From assembly GCA_009777175.1 (NCBI GenBank), contig WRMI01000001.1, positions 62,001 through 126,000 of the forward strand: a DNA stretch of 64,000 nucleotides. Direction: 5' to 3'. The position numbers and the translations under genes are program-made. The DNA is from Marinilabiliaceae bacterium (GTDB lineage Bacteria > Bacteroidota > Bacteroidia > Bacteroidales > Marinilabiliaceae). Position 1 is the first letter of the stretch. Each line of letters begins with the position of its first letter. Below are positions 35,058 to 43,892 of this stretch, piece after piece. Under the pieces are notes generated by a model, which ran no database searches, was not told the origin of the DNA, and worked only from the letters and a program-made list of their open reading frames with translations.

Positions 35058-35816
35058 ATGCGAAAAATAATAAAATTATATCTAACGCTTAGCCTAATCT
35101 GTTGGTCAACAGTGCTGTCGGCAATGGATGAGCGATTAATAAAAGCAAATGCCTATTATTCTGAAGGAATGTTTCAAGACGCAATAGAGGTTTACGAAGA
35201 TATCCTTAAAACAGGAATGACATCTCCCGAATTACACTACAATCTCGGAAATGCTTATTACCGAAACGGTTATCTCCCTGCCGCAATCCTTAATTTTGAA
35301 CGTGCTTTGCTTCTTGCACCGCACGACAAAGATATTCGCTATAACCTTGATTTAGCCTATAGTCAGATAACCGACAAAATTGAAACCGTAGAGGAATTTT
35401 TTCTTGCACGTTGGTTTGCGGCAGTGCGCGGTAGCACCGATTCTGACCATTGGGCAATTGTTTCAATAATCCTATTTGTGCTAACCTTTGCCGCACTATT
35501 TGTCTATTTCTTTTCACGTTCAACTGCAATTCGGAAAATAACATTTTTTATGGCGCTATTGTTCTTAATAGGCTCTGTTACAACACTTTCGTTTTCATAT
35601 AATCAAAAACAAAGGTTGCTAAAACAAAATCGTGCAATAGTTTTTGCGCCTTCAGTAACAGTTCGCAGTTCCCCCGACCGCAGCGGAACAGAACTATTTG
35701 TGCTACACGAAGGTACACGCGTAAGAATTTTACAAACAATAGGTGAATGGTACGAAATAGAATTAGAAGATGGAAATTCGGGTTGGATGCAAGCAAATAA
35801 TCTTGAAACAATTTAG
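35058..35816 (+). CDS. batE: BatE-like TPR / SH3 protein
   Basis: 252 residues: signal peptide (LYLTLSLICWSTVLSAMD), TPRs at about 25-112 (ANAYYSEGMFQDAIEVYEDI, LHYNLGNAYYRNGYLPAAIL, DKDIRYNLDLAY), two membrane helices (WAIVSIILFVLTFAALFVYF and ITFFMALLFLIGSVTTLSFS), and a C-terminal bacterial SH3 domain (VTVRSSPDRSGTELFVLHEG, GEWYEIELEDGNSGWMQANN). This order is characteristic of BatE. It is separated from batD by the truncated antitoxin stub and a repeat array. Confidence 0.9.
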   Translation: MRKIIKLYLTLSLICWSTVLSAMDERLIKANAYYSEGMFQDAIEVYEDILKTGMTSPELHYNLGNAYYRNGYLPAAILNFERALLLAPHDKDIRYNLDLAYSQITDKIETVEEFFLARWFAAVRGSTDSDHWAIVSIILFVLTFAALFVYFFSRSTAIRKITFFMALLFLIGSVTTLSFSYNQKQRLLKQNRAIVFAPSVTVRSSPDRSGTELFVLHEGTRVRILQTIGEWYEIELEDGNSGWMQANNLETI

Positions 35817-35825
35817 TTTTTTGGG

Positions 35826-35860
35826 AATTCGCGGATTAGACGGATTATCGCGGATTTTTT
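35826..35860. repeat. Dispersed 'TTCGCGGATT' repeat, copy 2
   Basis: AATTCGCGGATTAGACGGA then TTATCGCGGATTTTTT, related to 5592-5636. It is followed at about 35891-35906 by CCAAGTCAGGAGTTCT, the inverse of a sequence near copy 1. Confidence 0.6.
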
Positions 35861-35940
35861 CTCTTATAAAATGCGACAATGGTGTTTGTGCCAAGTCAGG
35901 AGTTCTGAATTTAAGCGAGCCAAATGAAAAAAGTTTTTTA

Positions 35941-35973
35941 CAACAAAAAAAGCTGTTCTTTTCAGAACAGCTT
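35941..35973 (-). terminator. Intrinsic terminator downstream of rpmH
   Basis: Perfect 10-bp stem AAGCTGTTCT (35950-35959) / AGAACAGCTT (35964-35973) with a 4-base loop. On the minus strand it is followed by a run of T. It lies about 30 bases beyond the rpmH stop codon. Confidence 0.9.
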
Positions 35974-36000
35974 CCATATAACTAAAACAAAAAAATACTA

Positions 36001-36156
36001 TTATTTATACTTTCTTTCGTCGGAAACAGTAAGTTTTAGTCTTCCTTTTGCTCTTCGTGCGGCTAATACTCGCCGTCCATTTGCTGTTTCCATTCGCGAA
36101 CGAAATCCGTGTTTGTTTCTTCTTTTCCGAAGTGAGGGTTGAAATGTCCTTTTCAT
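36001..36156 (-). CDS. rpmH: Ribosomal protein L34
   Basis: 51 residues, beginning [20 protein letters not shown] and ending [14 protein letters not shown]. The signature KRTFQPSxxKRxxxHGFxxRM, followed by [13 protein letters not shown], identifies L34 of the large ribosomal subunit, with the usual length for Bacteroidota. It has its own promoter at 36204-36235 and a strong terminator at 35941-35973, so it is a single-gene unit. dnaA and rnpA, its usual neighbours in many phyla, are not adjacent. Confidence 0.97.
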   Translation of the reverse strand: MKRTFQPSLRKRRNKHGFRSRMETANGRRVLAARRAKGRLKLTVSDERKYK

Positions 36157-36203
36157 CTTATTCTATGTGTTATGGCTTACATTATTTTAAAATTTTTGCG
36201 CCG

Positions 36204-36235
36204 CAAAGATAATACTTTTTTTTTAATCCAGCAAA
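36204..36235 (-). promoter_or_regulatory. Promoter of rpmH
   Basis: On the minus strand TTTG (36232-36235), 20 bases, then TATCTTTG (36204-36211): both elements of the Bacteroidota consensus at ideal spacing, about 48 bases upstream of the start codon. Confidence 0.8.
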
Positions 36236-36262
36236 AAATAATTATTTTTTTTCAAAATTTTT

Positions 36263-36874
36263 TTATTCTTCAAACCCAAATTCTCCGCTAACTTTAAGAA
36301 TAGTAAAGGTTTTAATATCTTCGTCGGTTTCAAAACCGTACCCTGTAATTAAGTCGTCTTGTGTAGTGATTTTCACAAATTCATCTGAATAGATGCGTTT
36401 CTCTTTTGTATTCCAAAAAATATGTTCTGAATTAACTACACTTCCTTCTGCATTGATAATTTCCACGTCATTTTGAAGTACCCAAAGTTCGAGTTCTTGA
36501 TAATATTTTGCATAATTACATTTTATTTGAGACTCAATCTCTTCGTCCTTATTATAAGTGTAGTAATGCAACCCTTTTGGGAAGTCGATGAATGGACTTT
36601 CAACGTTGTCAAATTGCAAGATTTCGGGTGTTACGAGTCTATATTTTAATGTTCCGGAGTCGGTCGCAATACCTTCAAATTCGACGAACGAAAGTGTAGG
36701 TAATTCATCTTTGTTCGTAAGTGCTTTAATTTCTTCGGGATTATTAGGCGCACAGGCTAAAAACAGGCATGTTGCACAAAGTAACCGCAAGCAAAAGCCC
36801 GCATTATTTAAAAAAGAAGTCCACGAAGGGACTTCCTTTAAATGCCTTATATGAGCTTGCCGTGCGCTTTTCAT
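36263..36874 (-). CDS. lptC: LptC-like lipopolysaccharide export lipoprotein
   Basis: Up to 203 residues. Mature sequence from about residue 41 (CAPNNPEEIKALTNKDELPT) leads into a beta-jellyroll like LptC/LptA (LSFVEFEGIATDSGTLKYRL, LELWVLQNDVEIINAEGSVV, NTKEKRIYSDEFVKITTQDD). It would carry LPS from the LptBFG complex toward LptA. The annotated start is doubtful: the first 23 residues (ending EVPSWTSFLNN) are encoded by a terminator-like hairpin repeat at 36810-36835. A TTG at 36788-36790 would give MRLLCATCLFLAC, a perfect short lipoprotein signal. Placed in the conserved coaX / barrel / TPR / lptC order. Confidence 0.85.
   Translation of the reverse strand: MKSARQAHIRHLKEVPSWTSFLNNAGFCLRLLCATCLFLACAPNNPEEIKALTNKDELPTLSFVEFEGIATDSGTLKYRLVTPEILQFDNVESPFIDFPKGLHYYTYNKDEEIESQIKCNYAKYYQELELWVLQNDVEIINAEGSVVNSEHIFWNTKEKRIYSDEFVKITTQDDLITGYGFETDEDIKTFTILKVSGEFGFEE
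36810..36835 (-). terminator. Terminator-like hairpin overlapping the lptC 5' end
   Basis: On the minus strand GAAGTCC-CTTCGT-GGACTTC followed by six T. It lies about 50 bases after the TPR gene's stop codon and about 40 bases inside the longest lptC frame. It could end the TPR transcript or attenuate lptC. Confidence 0.6.
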
Positions 36875-36886
36875 TTTTCTTAAAAA

Positions 36887-38251
36887 TTATTTATCTCGAA
36901 CAGTAGTTCTTTCATTAATCCACCCACCGACAGTATAGCTTTCGCCTTGTTTGAATCCTTGCATAAAAATTTCTTCTGAGGATGGAAAATGTGACGAATA
37001 GGCTGAAATATAATTATTTGCCTCGGAGGCACTTGAAGAATCAACTGCTCTTGCCCTTACAAACTTATCAACTGCAGCCCAATAAACTGCACCTTTTTCA
37101 AAATCATTGTTTCCTACGCTGTTTGCTGATAACGCATAACATCTACCTATCAAAATATAAGGTGCGCCATAATTTGGACGAACTTCAAGAGCTCTGTTAG
37201 AAAAATTTCTTGCTTGTTGATAATTTCCTCTTGAAAAATGTATTGTTGCGATGTAATAGTTGAAAAGTCCGATTTGGTCGTTGTTATCAGATAATGAAAT
37301 TGCTTGAGAAAAATATTCAAGTGCTTTATCGAAATTTTCGGCTTTCATATTCATTCTTGCTAATCCTTGCGCTGATTGAGATGATGGTTCAATATTGTGT
37401 TGATATTCTGCTGCTTTGAAAAATAGTTCGGAATCTTCGCACTGTTTCCGCGCCATTAAACTACTAACGCGCTTTAACCAAGCCAATTCATTAATATTAT
37501 CTTCTAATTGAGGTAAAAATATTTTTTCAAGATTTTCACATGTAGCGACGTCAGTTTCAGAAAACCATTGTTCTGATTGAAATTTAACTTGTTCCAAATT
37601 AGTCCTTAAATTTTCGGCAATAGTTGCGTCATTAAGTCGCGCATCTATAATGTCCATTGCTTTTGAGTAATGTTGAATGTAGTTGTCCCCTGAAATCAAA
37701 CTTTGTTTGTACATTTGAGTAGCGATGTTCATAAAGTTCAGAACAACAGTTGGTTGCGAGTTATTTCCCATTCCTTCAACGGATTCGGTTAATAAATTGT
37801 ATGCAGCTTTTATAACTTCGGTGTCACTTCTGTTGTTTCCAAAGTCGAGCATTTCAATGGCTTTCATACCTTTAATTGCGGGAGTAGGCGTACGGCGGTC
37901 GTTGCCAAAGTATTGAATTCTCATTTCAAAAAGTTGCATCATCGATTCATAAAGTTCCCTTTTTTGTTCGGCATCGCTTGTTTTGTCCATTTTAAACTTT
38001 AAAAGCCTTACGCCGTCGATGTAAATATTGACGTTTGCCATTGGACATTCCTCTAAAACAACAAGCCAACTGTCGTAAGCGTCGTCATAATTTCTATTTT
38101 TAAAATCTTCTGAATAGAGGGAAAAATATTTGACGCACCTGATACTGTCGTCTCCAATTCCCCATTTTGTCCCCGATGCTGCTCCCGTTTGAGCAATGAT
38201 TGATGTCACGGAAAAGATTAAAACTATTCCAATTAAATTTATTTTTTTCAT
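36887..38251 (-). CDS. Exported TPR protein
   Basis: 454 residues with a signal peptide (IGIVLIFSVTSIIAQ). TPR-like helical repeats run through the protein. The clearest are at about 290-380: SAQGLARMNMKAENFDKALE, YFSQAISLSDNNDQIGLFNY, YIATIHFSRGNYQQARNFSN, RALEVRPNYGAPYILIGRCY. Located between the LptC-like gene and an outer-membrane barrel gene, as in other Bacteroidales. It may help assemble envelope components, but no precise role is known. Confidence 0.8.
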   Translation of the reverse strand: MKKINLIGIVLIFSVTSIIAQTGAASGTKWGIGDDSIRCVKYFSLYSEDFKNRNYDDAYDSWLVVLEECPMANVNIYIDGVRLLKFKMDKTSDAEQKRELYESMMQLFEMRIQYFGNDRRTPTPAIKGMKAIEMLDFGNNRSDTEVIKAAYNLLTESVEGMGNNSQPTVVLNFMNIATQMYKQSLISGDNYIQHYSKAMDIIDARLNDATIAENLRTNLEQVKFQSEQWFSETDVATCENLEKIFLPQLEDNINELAWLKRVSSLMARKQCEDSELFFKAAEYQHNIEPSSQSAQGLARMNMKAENFDKALEYFSQAISLSDNNDQIGLFNYYIATIHFSRGNYQQARNFSNRALEVRPNYGAPYILIGRCYALSANSVGNNDFEKGAVYWAAVDKFVRARAVDSSSASEANNYISAYSSHFPSSEEIFMQGFKQGESYTVGGWINERTTVRDK

Positions 38252-38392
38252 ATTACTAAAAAAATTTATTATTTATTACTATCTACTTTATTTTATATGT
38301 TTAATTTTACGATTTTTTCTGAAAACTGATAACTAATTTTGCTTCTGTTTATTAAAAATTTACTATTTTTCTGAAAACTGAAAACTACGAAG

Positions 38393-39700
38393 TCATCTAA
38401 TTTTGCTTTTAAAGAACCAATATTCGTGCAGTGTAAAACCGAGCGTAAATTTCATATATTGTTCTTCTGTAAGGTTTTTATCTGAAATTCCTTTTGTGCC
38501 ATAATCAATCGAAAAGTTTAATGAGGTACTTGTCCTTCTTAGTGGAAACCCGAAACCTGCTGTTATTCCTCTATCAGTAACTTGTTTGTCGCCAATTTTA
38601 ATATAATCGTTTCCATAACGAAATCCTAACCTATATCTAATACGTTCATAATACCTGATGCCTGTTTGTTGGTTAGGTGTCCATTCTAATCCGAAGGAAT
38701 AACAGGTAGCATCAGCGATGGTAATGTTTTGACTATCAAACATTTCAGTTGCGGTCAAGTCGGTTTTACTCCAAAATTTTGTAGAAAAGTCGGCGGCGAG
38801 AACAAGTCTGTTTCTGATTGTGTAAGAAATTCCTACTCCGACTCCCATTGGCATCTGCGTGAATTTATCGGTTGAACTAATTTTCATAGAATCAACGATA
38901 TCGAGAAAACCATCTTCAATAAAATTCGACCCTTGTCCAAAAATGTGGGTACTCTTTCCGCTAACATTAATTTTTGGGTTGAAAACGGCTCCAATTGTCA
39001 TTCTGTTATTTTTCAAATTATTAACAAAAAAACTATATTGTGCTCCAAAATCCAACATCATATCATTAATTCGTCTTTCGGTTTTGGCACCATACAAAAA
39101 ATCGCCTGTTGTAAAACTTTGAACGTAATAATTTTTAATATCACCGAACAAATAATGAATGTGCGCACCAACAGAAAGGTTATTTGTAACTTTCACACCC
39201 AGACCTCCATAGAGATTGGAAATAGTTCCTTCACCGACATATCTAATATCGAAGGTTTGTTGTGCATCTGAGCCAGAAACTGTTGCCTGATTAATACCAA
39301 AGAATGTGTATTCAGTGTTTGTAGCGGGTCTCATTCCAATTGAGGTAACCAAATATTTTGTTATCGGAAAACCGAAGGCAAAATAATCTACATCAATTTT
39401 AGAATGTTTTGTTTCGCCGTTGTTGCCTTTTAATGTTTGAAACTTACCTTTCATCCCTGCCTCGAAAAAGAACGATAGGGTATCTATCGCTGAATATGAT
39501 GCGGGGTTTTGGTTGTTTAAGTAGAGGTTTGTACGTATTGCGATACCTGTACCTCCCATTGCATTGTTTCGTCCGAATGCGTCGTTGTTAATTTCACCTA
39601 TTCCATAGCCTGCGAAGGGTGAACTCTGCGACAACACTAAGCTAACAGGTAATACTGCCAGCAAAATTGTCAAAAAACTATTTTTCTTTAATGTCCTCAT
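38393..39700 (-). CDS. Outer-membrane beta-barrel protein (PorV/FadL-like fold)
   Basis: 435 residues: signal peptide (FLTILLAVLPVSLVLSQ), then SSPFAGYGIGEINNDAFGRN and NAMGGTGIAIRTNLYLNNQN, PASYSAIDTL. This N-terminal plug-like start is typical of FadL/PorV-like barrels in Bacteroidota. Many amphipathic strands follow, ending YMKFTLGFTLHEYWFFKSKI. Its start overlaps the end of coaX by 23 bases, suggesting translational coupling. Possible role in lipid or hydrophobic-compound transport or protein export; not certain. Confidence 0.8.
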   Translation of the reverse strand: MRTLKKNSFLTILLAVLPVSLVLSQSSPFAGYGIGEINNDAFGRNNAMGGTGIAIRTNLYLNNQNPASYSAIDTLSFFFEAGMKGKFQTLKGNNGETKHSKIDVDYFAFGFPITKYLVTSIGMRPATNTEYTFFGINQATVSGSDAQQTFDIRYVGEGTISNLYGGLGVKVTNNLSVGAHIHYLFGDIKNYYVQSFTTGDFLYGAKTERRINDMMLDFGAQYSFFVNNLKNNRMTIGAVFNPKINVSGKSTHIFGQGSNFIEDGFLDIVDSMKISSTDKFTQMPMGVGVGISYTIRNRLVLAADFSTKFWSKTDLTATEMFDSQNITIADATCYSFGLEWTPNQQTGIRYYERIRYRLGFRYGNDYIKIGDKQVTDRGITAGFGFPLRRTSTSLNFSIDYGTKGISDKNLTEEQYMKFTLGFTLHEYWFFKSKIR

Positions 39701-40454
39701 TATTAATATCTAATATTCTTTCTAATCCAATTATGACCAAATTTGAGTTTGCAAAGATGGGACTTTTTATTTTTTTTACAAAATATTTTGCACTTCCACC
39801 CGTAATTATTGTTAAAATTTTCCCAAATTCCTTTTGGCAAATATTCCTGTATCCACCAATTTCAAAGAGAATTCCCATTATTGCACCTGATAAAATTGCA
39901 TCGGATGTTTTTTTTCCAAAAATTTTTATTTCAGAATCATCAAAAAATTCTACAAGAGGTAGTTTATCAGTGAAATAATTTAAAGATTTTAATCGTATGT
40001 CAATTCCTGCAGCAATATTTCCGCCAATGAATTGATTTTCAACTAGTAAATCGTAGGTAATTGCTGTTCCCGCATCGATTACCAAAAGATTTTCATTAGG
40101 ATAAAGGTACTGTGCTCCTGCCATAGCGGCAATTCTATCCTTTCCGAGAGTTTCCGGAGTATGATACATATTTTCAAACGGCAATTTGGTTTGACCGTCA
40201 AAATAAAATATCTTTTTTACGTAGGGAGAAATAATTTTTCCAATAATTTTTTCTTTTTCTTTGACAACCGAACAAATCATCGCCACCTCAATAGCGTAAT
40301 TCTTAATAACATCAGCAATTCGATTTTCTTGAGCCAACGGAATTTTTTCAGTATAAATAATACTCTGTTTATCAAAAATTCCTATTTTTATGCTGCTATT
40401 TCCTATATCAATTACTAATCTGCTCAAAAGATTTTCGTTTAAAAATTTTTGCAA
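39678..40454 (-). CDS. coaX: Type III pantothenate kinase
   Basis: 258 residues of the ASKHA fold: phosphate-1 motif LVIDIGNSSIKIGIFDKQ (about residues 12-29), the pantothenate loop GKDRIAAMAGAQYL, the second phosphate motif VIDAGTAITYDLL, and GGNIAAGIDIRLKSL, then ITGGSAKYF. It carries out the first step of coenzyme A synthesis without feedback inhibition by CoA. Conserved partnership with the downstream barrel gene. The first ten residues (MQKFLNENLL) may not belong to the protein. Confidence 0.93.
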   Translation of the reverse strand: MQKFLNENLLSRLVIDIGNSSIKIGIFDKQSIIYTEKIPLAQENRIADVIKNYAIEVAMICSVVKEKEKIIGKIISPYVKKIFYFDGQTKLPFENMYHTPETLGKDRIAAMAGAQYLYPNENLLVIDAGTAITYDLLVENQFIGGNIAAGIDIRLKSLNYFTDKLPLVEFFDDSEIKIFGKKTSDAILSGAIMGILFEIGGYRNICQKEFGKILTIITGGSAKYFVKKIKSPIFANSNLVIIGLERILDINNEDIKEK

Positions 40455-40718
40455 AAATAATATTTTTGAAAGAAAAAATAAAAAAATTTTTAAAAATAAA
40501 CAATTAATTTTTAATTAAAATGTTATATTATTGTATTTCAATGCTTTATATTTTAGATGTAAATATTAGCATTTTTAGCCACTAATTTCACGAAAAATCA
40601 CTAATTTTTGATATTATTTTTCAAAAATGGAACTTTGTGAAAAAAAATATCTAATTTTGTAAAAAATTTCAGACCTTGAAAATCAATTATAATTTGTCAA
40701 ATTTATAAATTTAGAACT

Positions 40719-41444
40719 ATGAAAAATGAAATATATGGTATCAGAACCGTTTTAGAAGCAATTGAAAGTGGACAAAGCATTGAAAAAATTTATGCAAAAG
40801 TAAACTTGTCGGGTGAACTATTTAATCAACTTCGCAAAACAGCGAAAAATCATAATATTCCTATCCTCAAAGTTCCATTGGAACGTATTAATAAATTTAC
40901 TACGGGGAATCATCAAGGGGTTGTTGCCATCGTTTCTCCCGTAAATTATCATAATATTGAAAATATTGTTGAAGATGTTATTTTGTCGGGCAAAGAATTT
41001 TTTATTATAGTATTGGATGGAATAACAGATGTACGAAATTTTGGTGCTATTGCTCGCACTGCCGAGGCGGCAGGCGTTCACGCTATTGTTATCCCCGAAA
41101 AAGGAAGTGCACCTGTCAATAGCGACGCTATAAAAACATCCGCAGGCGCTCTATTCCGAATACCTGTCTGTAGGGTCGCAAAACCTTGGTATACCCTAAA
41201 ATTTCTTAAAGAAAAGGACGCTAAAATTATCGCTATTACCGAAAAAACTGATACAGACTACAAATCTATCAATTATAAAGGTAATCTTGTTCTGATTTTT
41301 GGTGCCGAAGACAAAGGAATTTCACCGCAACTGCTTAAAATGTGCGACCTAAAAGCCGCAATCCCTACAAAAGGAAAAACAGCATCTCTAAACGTATCAG
41401 TAGCCGCGGGAATAGTGATTTTTGAAGCTGTCAGTAATGTGTAG
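40719..41444 (+). CDS. rlmB: 23S rRNA 2'-O-methyltransferase (RlmB/TrmH family)
   Basis: 241 residues: small N-terminal substrate-binding domain (NEIYGIRTVLEAIESGQSIE), then the SPOUT knot with motif 1 DGITDVRNFGAIARTAEAAG, motif 2 LVLIFGAEDKGISP and motif 3 IPTKGKTASLNVSVAAGIVI. This matches RlmB, which methylates G2251 of 23S rRNA, or a close TrmH paralogue. Single-gene unit: minus-strand coaX lies upstream and repeats follow directly after the stop. Confidence 0.88.
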   Translation: MKNEIYGIRTVLEAIESGQSIEKIYAKVNLSGELFNQLRKTAKNHNIPILKVPLERINKFTTGNHQGVVAIVSPVNYHNIENIVEDVILSGKEFFIIVLDGITDVRNFGAIARTAEAAGVHAIVIPEKGSAPVNSDAIKTSAGALFRIPVCRVAKPWYTLKFLKEKDAKIIAITEKTDTDYKSINYKGNLVLIFGAEDKGISPQLLKMCDLKAAIPTKGKTASLNVSVAAGIVIFEAVSNV

Positions 41445-41576
41445 TGGGTAGTGAGTAGTGAGTAATGAGTAGTCAGTAGTCAGTAGTGAGTAGTCAGTAG
41501 TGAGTAAGGGAATATGTAAATGAGTGAATAAGTAAATGAATTATTAGCCACTAACCACTAATCACTAACCACTAAC
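41440..41576. repeat. Short-period repeat block between rlmB and a lipoprotein gene
   Basis: GTAGTGAGTAGTGAGTAATG and GTAGTCAGTAGTGAG units, then GAATAAGTAAATGAA, then CACTAACCACTAATCACTAA units that are the reverse complement of the GTTAGTGATTAGTG array at 7504. Three repeat families are joined in 137 bp, filling the whole gap. Confidence 0.85.
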
Positions 41577-41951
41577 TTATTCGGGCCAAATAATTTTAAC
41601 TTCCTTCTTTTCGTATTTTTGGACTATTGCTGAATATTTTTCTTCGCACGGCTCAAGTTCTTTTCCTGAACATAAAAAAACTTTTAATTTACAAGTAGCA
41701 TTTTTAGAGTGGTCTTCAATTGCAATATATTCAGTTCCATTGTCATCATTAACGAGGAAAACTTTTATGGGTTTAAACAAAGGAGAATTGTCTGCCACTT
41801 TTTGAACTTCATCTTTAAACCATTGAGGAGAAACTTGTCCGCAAATAAATAATTCGTGTTCGTTCATACTGCTATTTCGGTTAGAACAAAAGGTCGAAAA
41901 AAATAACAACCCACCAGAAAAAATCATCAAAATAAAATATTTTAAACCCAT
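41577..41951 (-). CDS. Small predicted lipoprotein, unknown function
   Basis: 124 residues with a lipoprotein signal (KYFILMIFSGGLLFFSTFC, Cys at about 22). The body has four further cysteines (ICGQ, TCKL, LCSG, PCEE) and alternating strands (KVFLVNDDNGTEYIAIEDHS). No family recognised. Monocistronic. Confidence 0.65.
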   Translation of the reverse strand: MGLKYFILMIFSGGLLFFSTFCSNRNSSMNEHELFICGQVSPQWFKDEVQKVADNSPLFKPIKVFLVNDDNGTEYIAIEDHSKNATCKLKVFLCSGKELEPCEEKYSAIVQKYEKKEVKIIWPE

Positions 41952-42383
41952 ATCAAATTATTTTTTATTGTTTATCTATATTTTTGATGACGGAATTTTA
42001 ACAATTGGTTGCGTCAAAAAGTTATAAAATGTTAAAAAAATATAAAAAATTTACAATTGACGGATTAATTTTTAATTCAAAACTATTACACAAGACAATT
42101 TCAATGTTAATTTGGCAAACAAACAGTTACGGCGTACAGTATTTCTTTGAAAAATGGTAAGATTAGAACTAATTGTACGCTATTGAACCCACTAAAGGAT
42201 AACCAGAAAAATTTTATTCTTTGAGTTGTTGGCGAAAAACCTTTGCATCTACTGCGTAAAAAACAATTGTAAATAATGTAGATAAAAATTTTTTACAAAA
42301 AAAATACAAAAAAAATTTTTTTATTAAAAAAAGTATTACTTTTGTAAAATATTTACGAATAAAAAATAGAAATAATATAAGAG
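41952..42383. other. Intergenic stretch, no gene seen
   Basis: 432 AT-rich bases. A TACTTTTG -7 box at 42337-42344 lies 40 bases before the next gene and probably belongs to its promoter. An inverted pair GCGTACA (about 42132) / TGTACGC (about 42174) could form a hairpin. Nothing else. Confidence 0.5.
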
Positions 42384-43022
42384 ATGAAAACTTTATTTCA
42401 AGCATTATTAGTAGTAGCCATGCTATTTTTGGGGTATTTATGCGTTTCGAGCATAATGAAACCTTTACGTTTTACACAAGAATACGAACATAGGCGGGAC
42501 AAAGTTATTGACCGTCTGATAGAAATTCGTACAGCGCAGGTCGCTTATCGGTCGGTTTATAACCAATACACAGGCAGTTTGGATACACTGCTTCATTTCC
42601 TTAAGACCGATTCATTACCAATGGTTAGAATGGAAGGAAGTTTGACCGACAGTATGATAATTGCCGGTATGTCCGAATCAATGGCACTAAAAGAGGGTAT
42701 TATCCGTCGTGATACTACTCGTGTCAGCGTAAGTGATTCACTTTTCAAAGGAAGAGTTTCTTACATCGACTCTTTGAGGTATGTTCCTTTTTCAAATGGT
42801 AAACAGTTTGAAATGGGTGCTACATTTCTCAGCACGGCATCTGGAGTTAAAGTGCCTGTTTTTGAAGCAAAAACGCCTAACGACCATTTCCTTAAAGGGC
42901 TCGAACGGCAAGAAGTGATTAACCTCAACGACAGAGCAATTAAAATTGACAAATACCCAGGACTAAAAGTTGGCTCCCTTGACGAAGCTAACAACAACGC
43001 TGGTAATTGGGAATTTAAGTAG
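42384..43022 (+). CDS. Conserved membrane-anchored protein upstream of DUF3822/rsmD
   Basis: 212 residues with one N-terminal membrane helix (LFQALLVVAMLFLGYLCVSS) and a periplasmic region beginning FTQEYEHRRDKVIDRLIEIR, TAQVAYRSVYNQYTGSLDTL. This recalls the N-terminus of pilin-like or pseudopilin proteins without a prepilin site. I believe it is found in this position in other Bacteroidales, but its role is unknown. It is 24 bases upstream of the DUF3822 gene, in the same direction. Confidence 0.7.
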   Translation: MKTLFQALLVVAMLFLGYLCVSSIMKPLRFTQEYEHRRDKVIDRLIEIRTAQVAYRSVYNQYTGSLDTLLHFLKTDSLPMVRMEGSLTDSMIIAGMSESMALKEGIIRRDTTRVSVSDSLFKGRVSYIDSLRYVPFSNGKQFEMGATFLSTASGVKVPVFEAKTPNDHFLKGLERQEVINLNDRAIKIDKYPGLKVGSLDEANNNAGNWEFK

Positions 43023-43046
43023 AAGTAGACCGTCGAATGTTTTAGT

Positions 43047-43892
43047 ATGGGCAATTTTTCAATCATAGACGAATCATTCGACCCAAATCTTGCTAATTCT
43101 TATTATTTGTCCATTCGACTTAGTTCGAATGGCTTAGCGTTTTGTACCTTAGACCCAATTCGAAATAAATATATTCAGTTAAGTTTCATTGTTTTAGATA
43201 ATGAAACCGATTTATTTACTCAATTGGACAAACATTTTGCAAATTGCGACATTCTGAACTTTCCTTACAAAAAGACTTTTGTTCTTGTGCCATCGCAGAT
43301 AGCGACATTAATTCCATCAGGTATATTCGATTCAGAAAAAGCAGGTACTATTCTGAAATTTTGCTGCAACATTCCCGACAAATACTCTATTTTTTTTAAC
43401 AAAATAAGAATGGCTGACCTTTATAATATTTTTGCAATACCTCAAGAAATTGAAAATATTTTTAAAAGACAATTCTTTGACCCTCAGTTTGTACATCAAT
43501 ATACCCCTGTTGCCGACAGTTTTTTGGCATCAACAACAAGTTTGAACAAATCAAACCACGTTTGCATCAATTTTAATGCAGGTTTTATTGATATACTTGT
43601 TTTTGACAATGAGCGACTTATGTCATGCGCCTCTTTTCCGGTTAACAACGAAAATGAGTTACTCTACTACACTTTGTTTACTTTTGAACAATTGAAATTA
43701 GACAAATCGACAACACCAATAGTTATTTCCGGTGCTGACGCAAAATGCCAAAAATATCTTCCAAAATTGGCATCTTATTTAGAAAATATCGAATTAGTTG
43801 ATTTTCCTAGCTGTTTTCGCTACGGAATGAAATTCAAAGACCCCAAAATAAAGGGCTTTTATGACCTCTTATATTTGCCATCATGCGTATAA
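43047..43892 (+). CDS. DUF3822 family protein
   Basis: 281 residues, no signal. The sequence (YYLSIRLSSNGLAFCTLDPI, HVCINFNAGFIDILVFDNER, STTPIVISGADAKCQKYL) fits the actin-like ASKHA fold of DUF3822, seen mainly in Bacteroidota next to rsmD. It overlaps rsmD by 10 bases, implying coupled translation. The function is not known. Confidence 0.8.
   Translation: MGNFSIIDESFDPNLANSYYLSIRLSSNGLAFCTLDPIRNKYIQLSFIVLDNETDLFTQLDKHFANCDILNFPYKKTFVLVPSQIATLIPSGIFDSEKAGTILKFCCNIPDKYSIFFNKIRMADLYNIFAIPQEIENIFKRQFFDPQFVHQYTPVADSFLASTTSLNKSNHVCINFNAGFIDILVFDNERLMSCASFPVNNENELLYYTLFTFEQLKLDKSTTPIVISGADAKCQKYLPKLASYLENIELVDFPSCFRYGMKFKDPKIKGFYDLLYLPSCV

Noticed and set aside
36204..36235. Replication origin near rpmH
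   Set aside because: rpmH lies near dnaA/oriC in many bacteria, but no dnaA, rnpA or DnaA-box cluster is seen here, and in Bacteroidota rpmH is often elsewhere.
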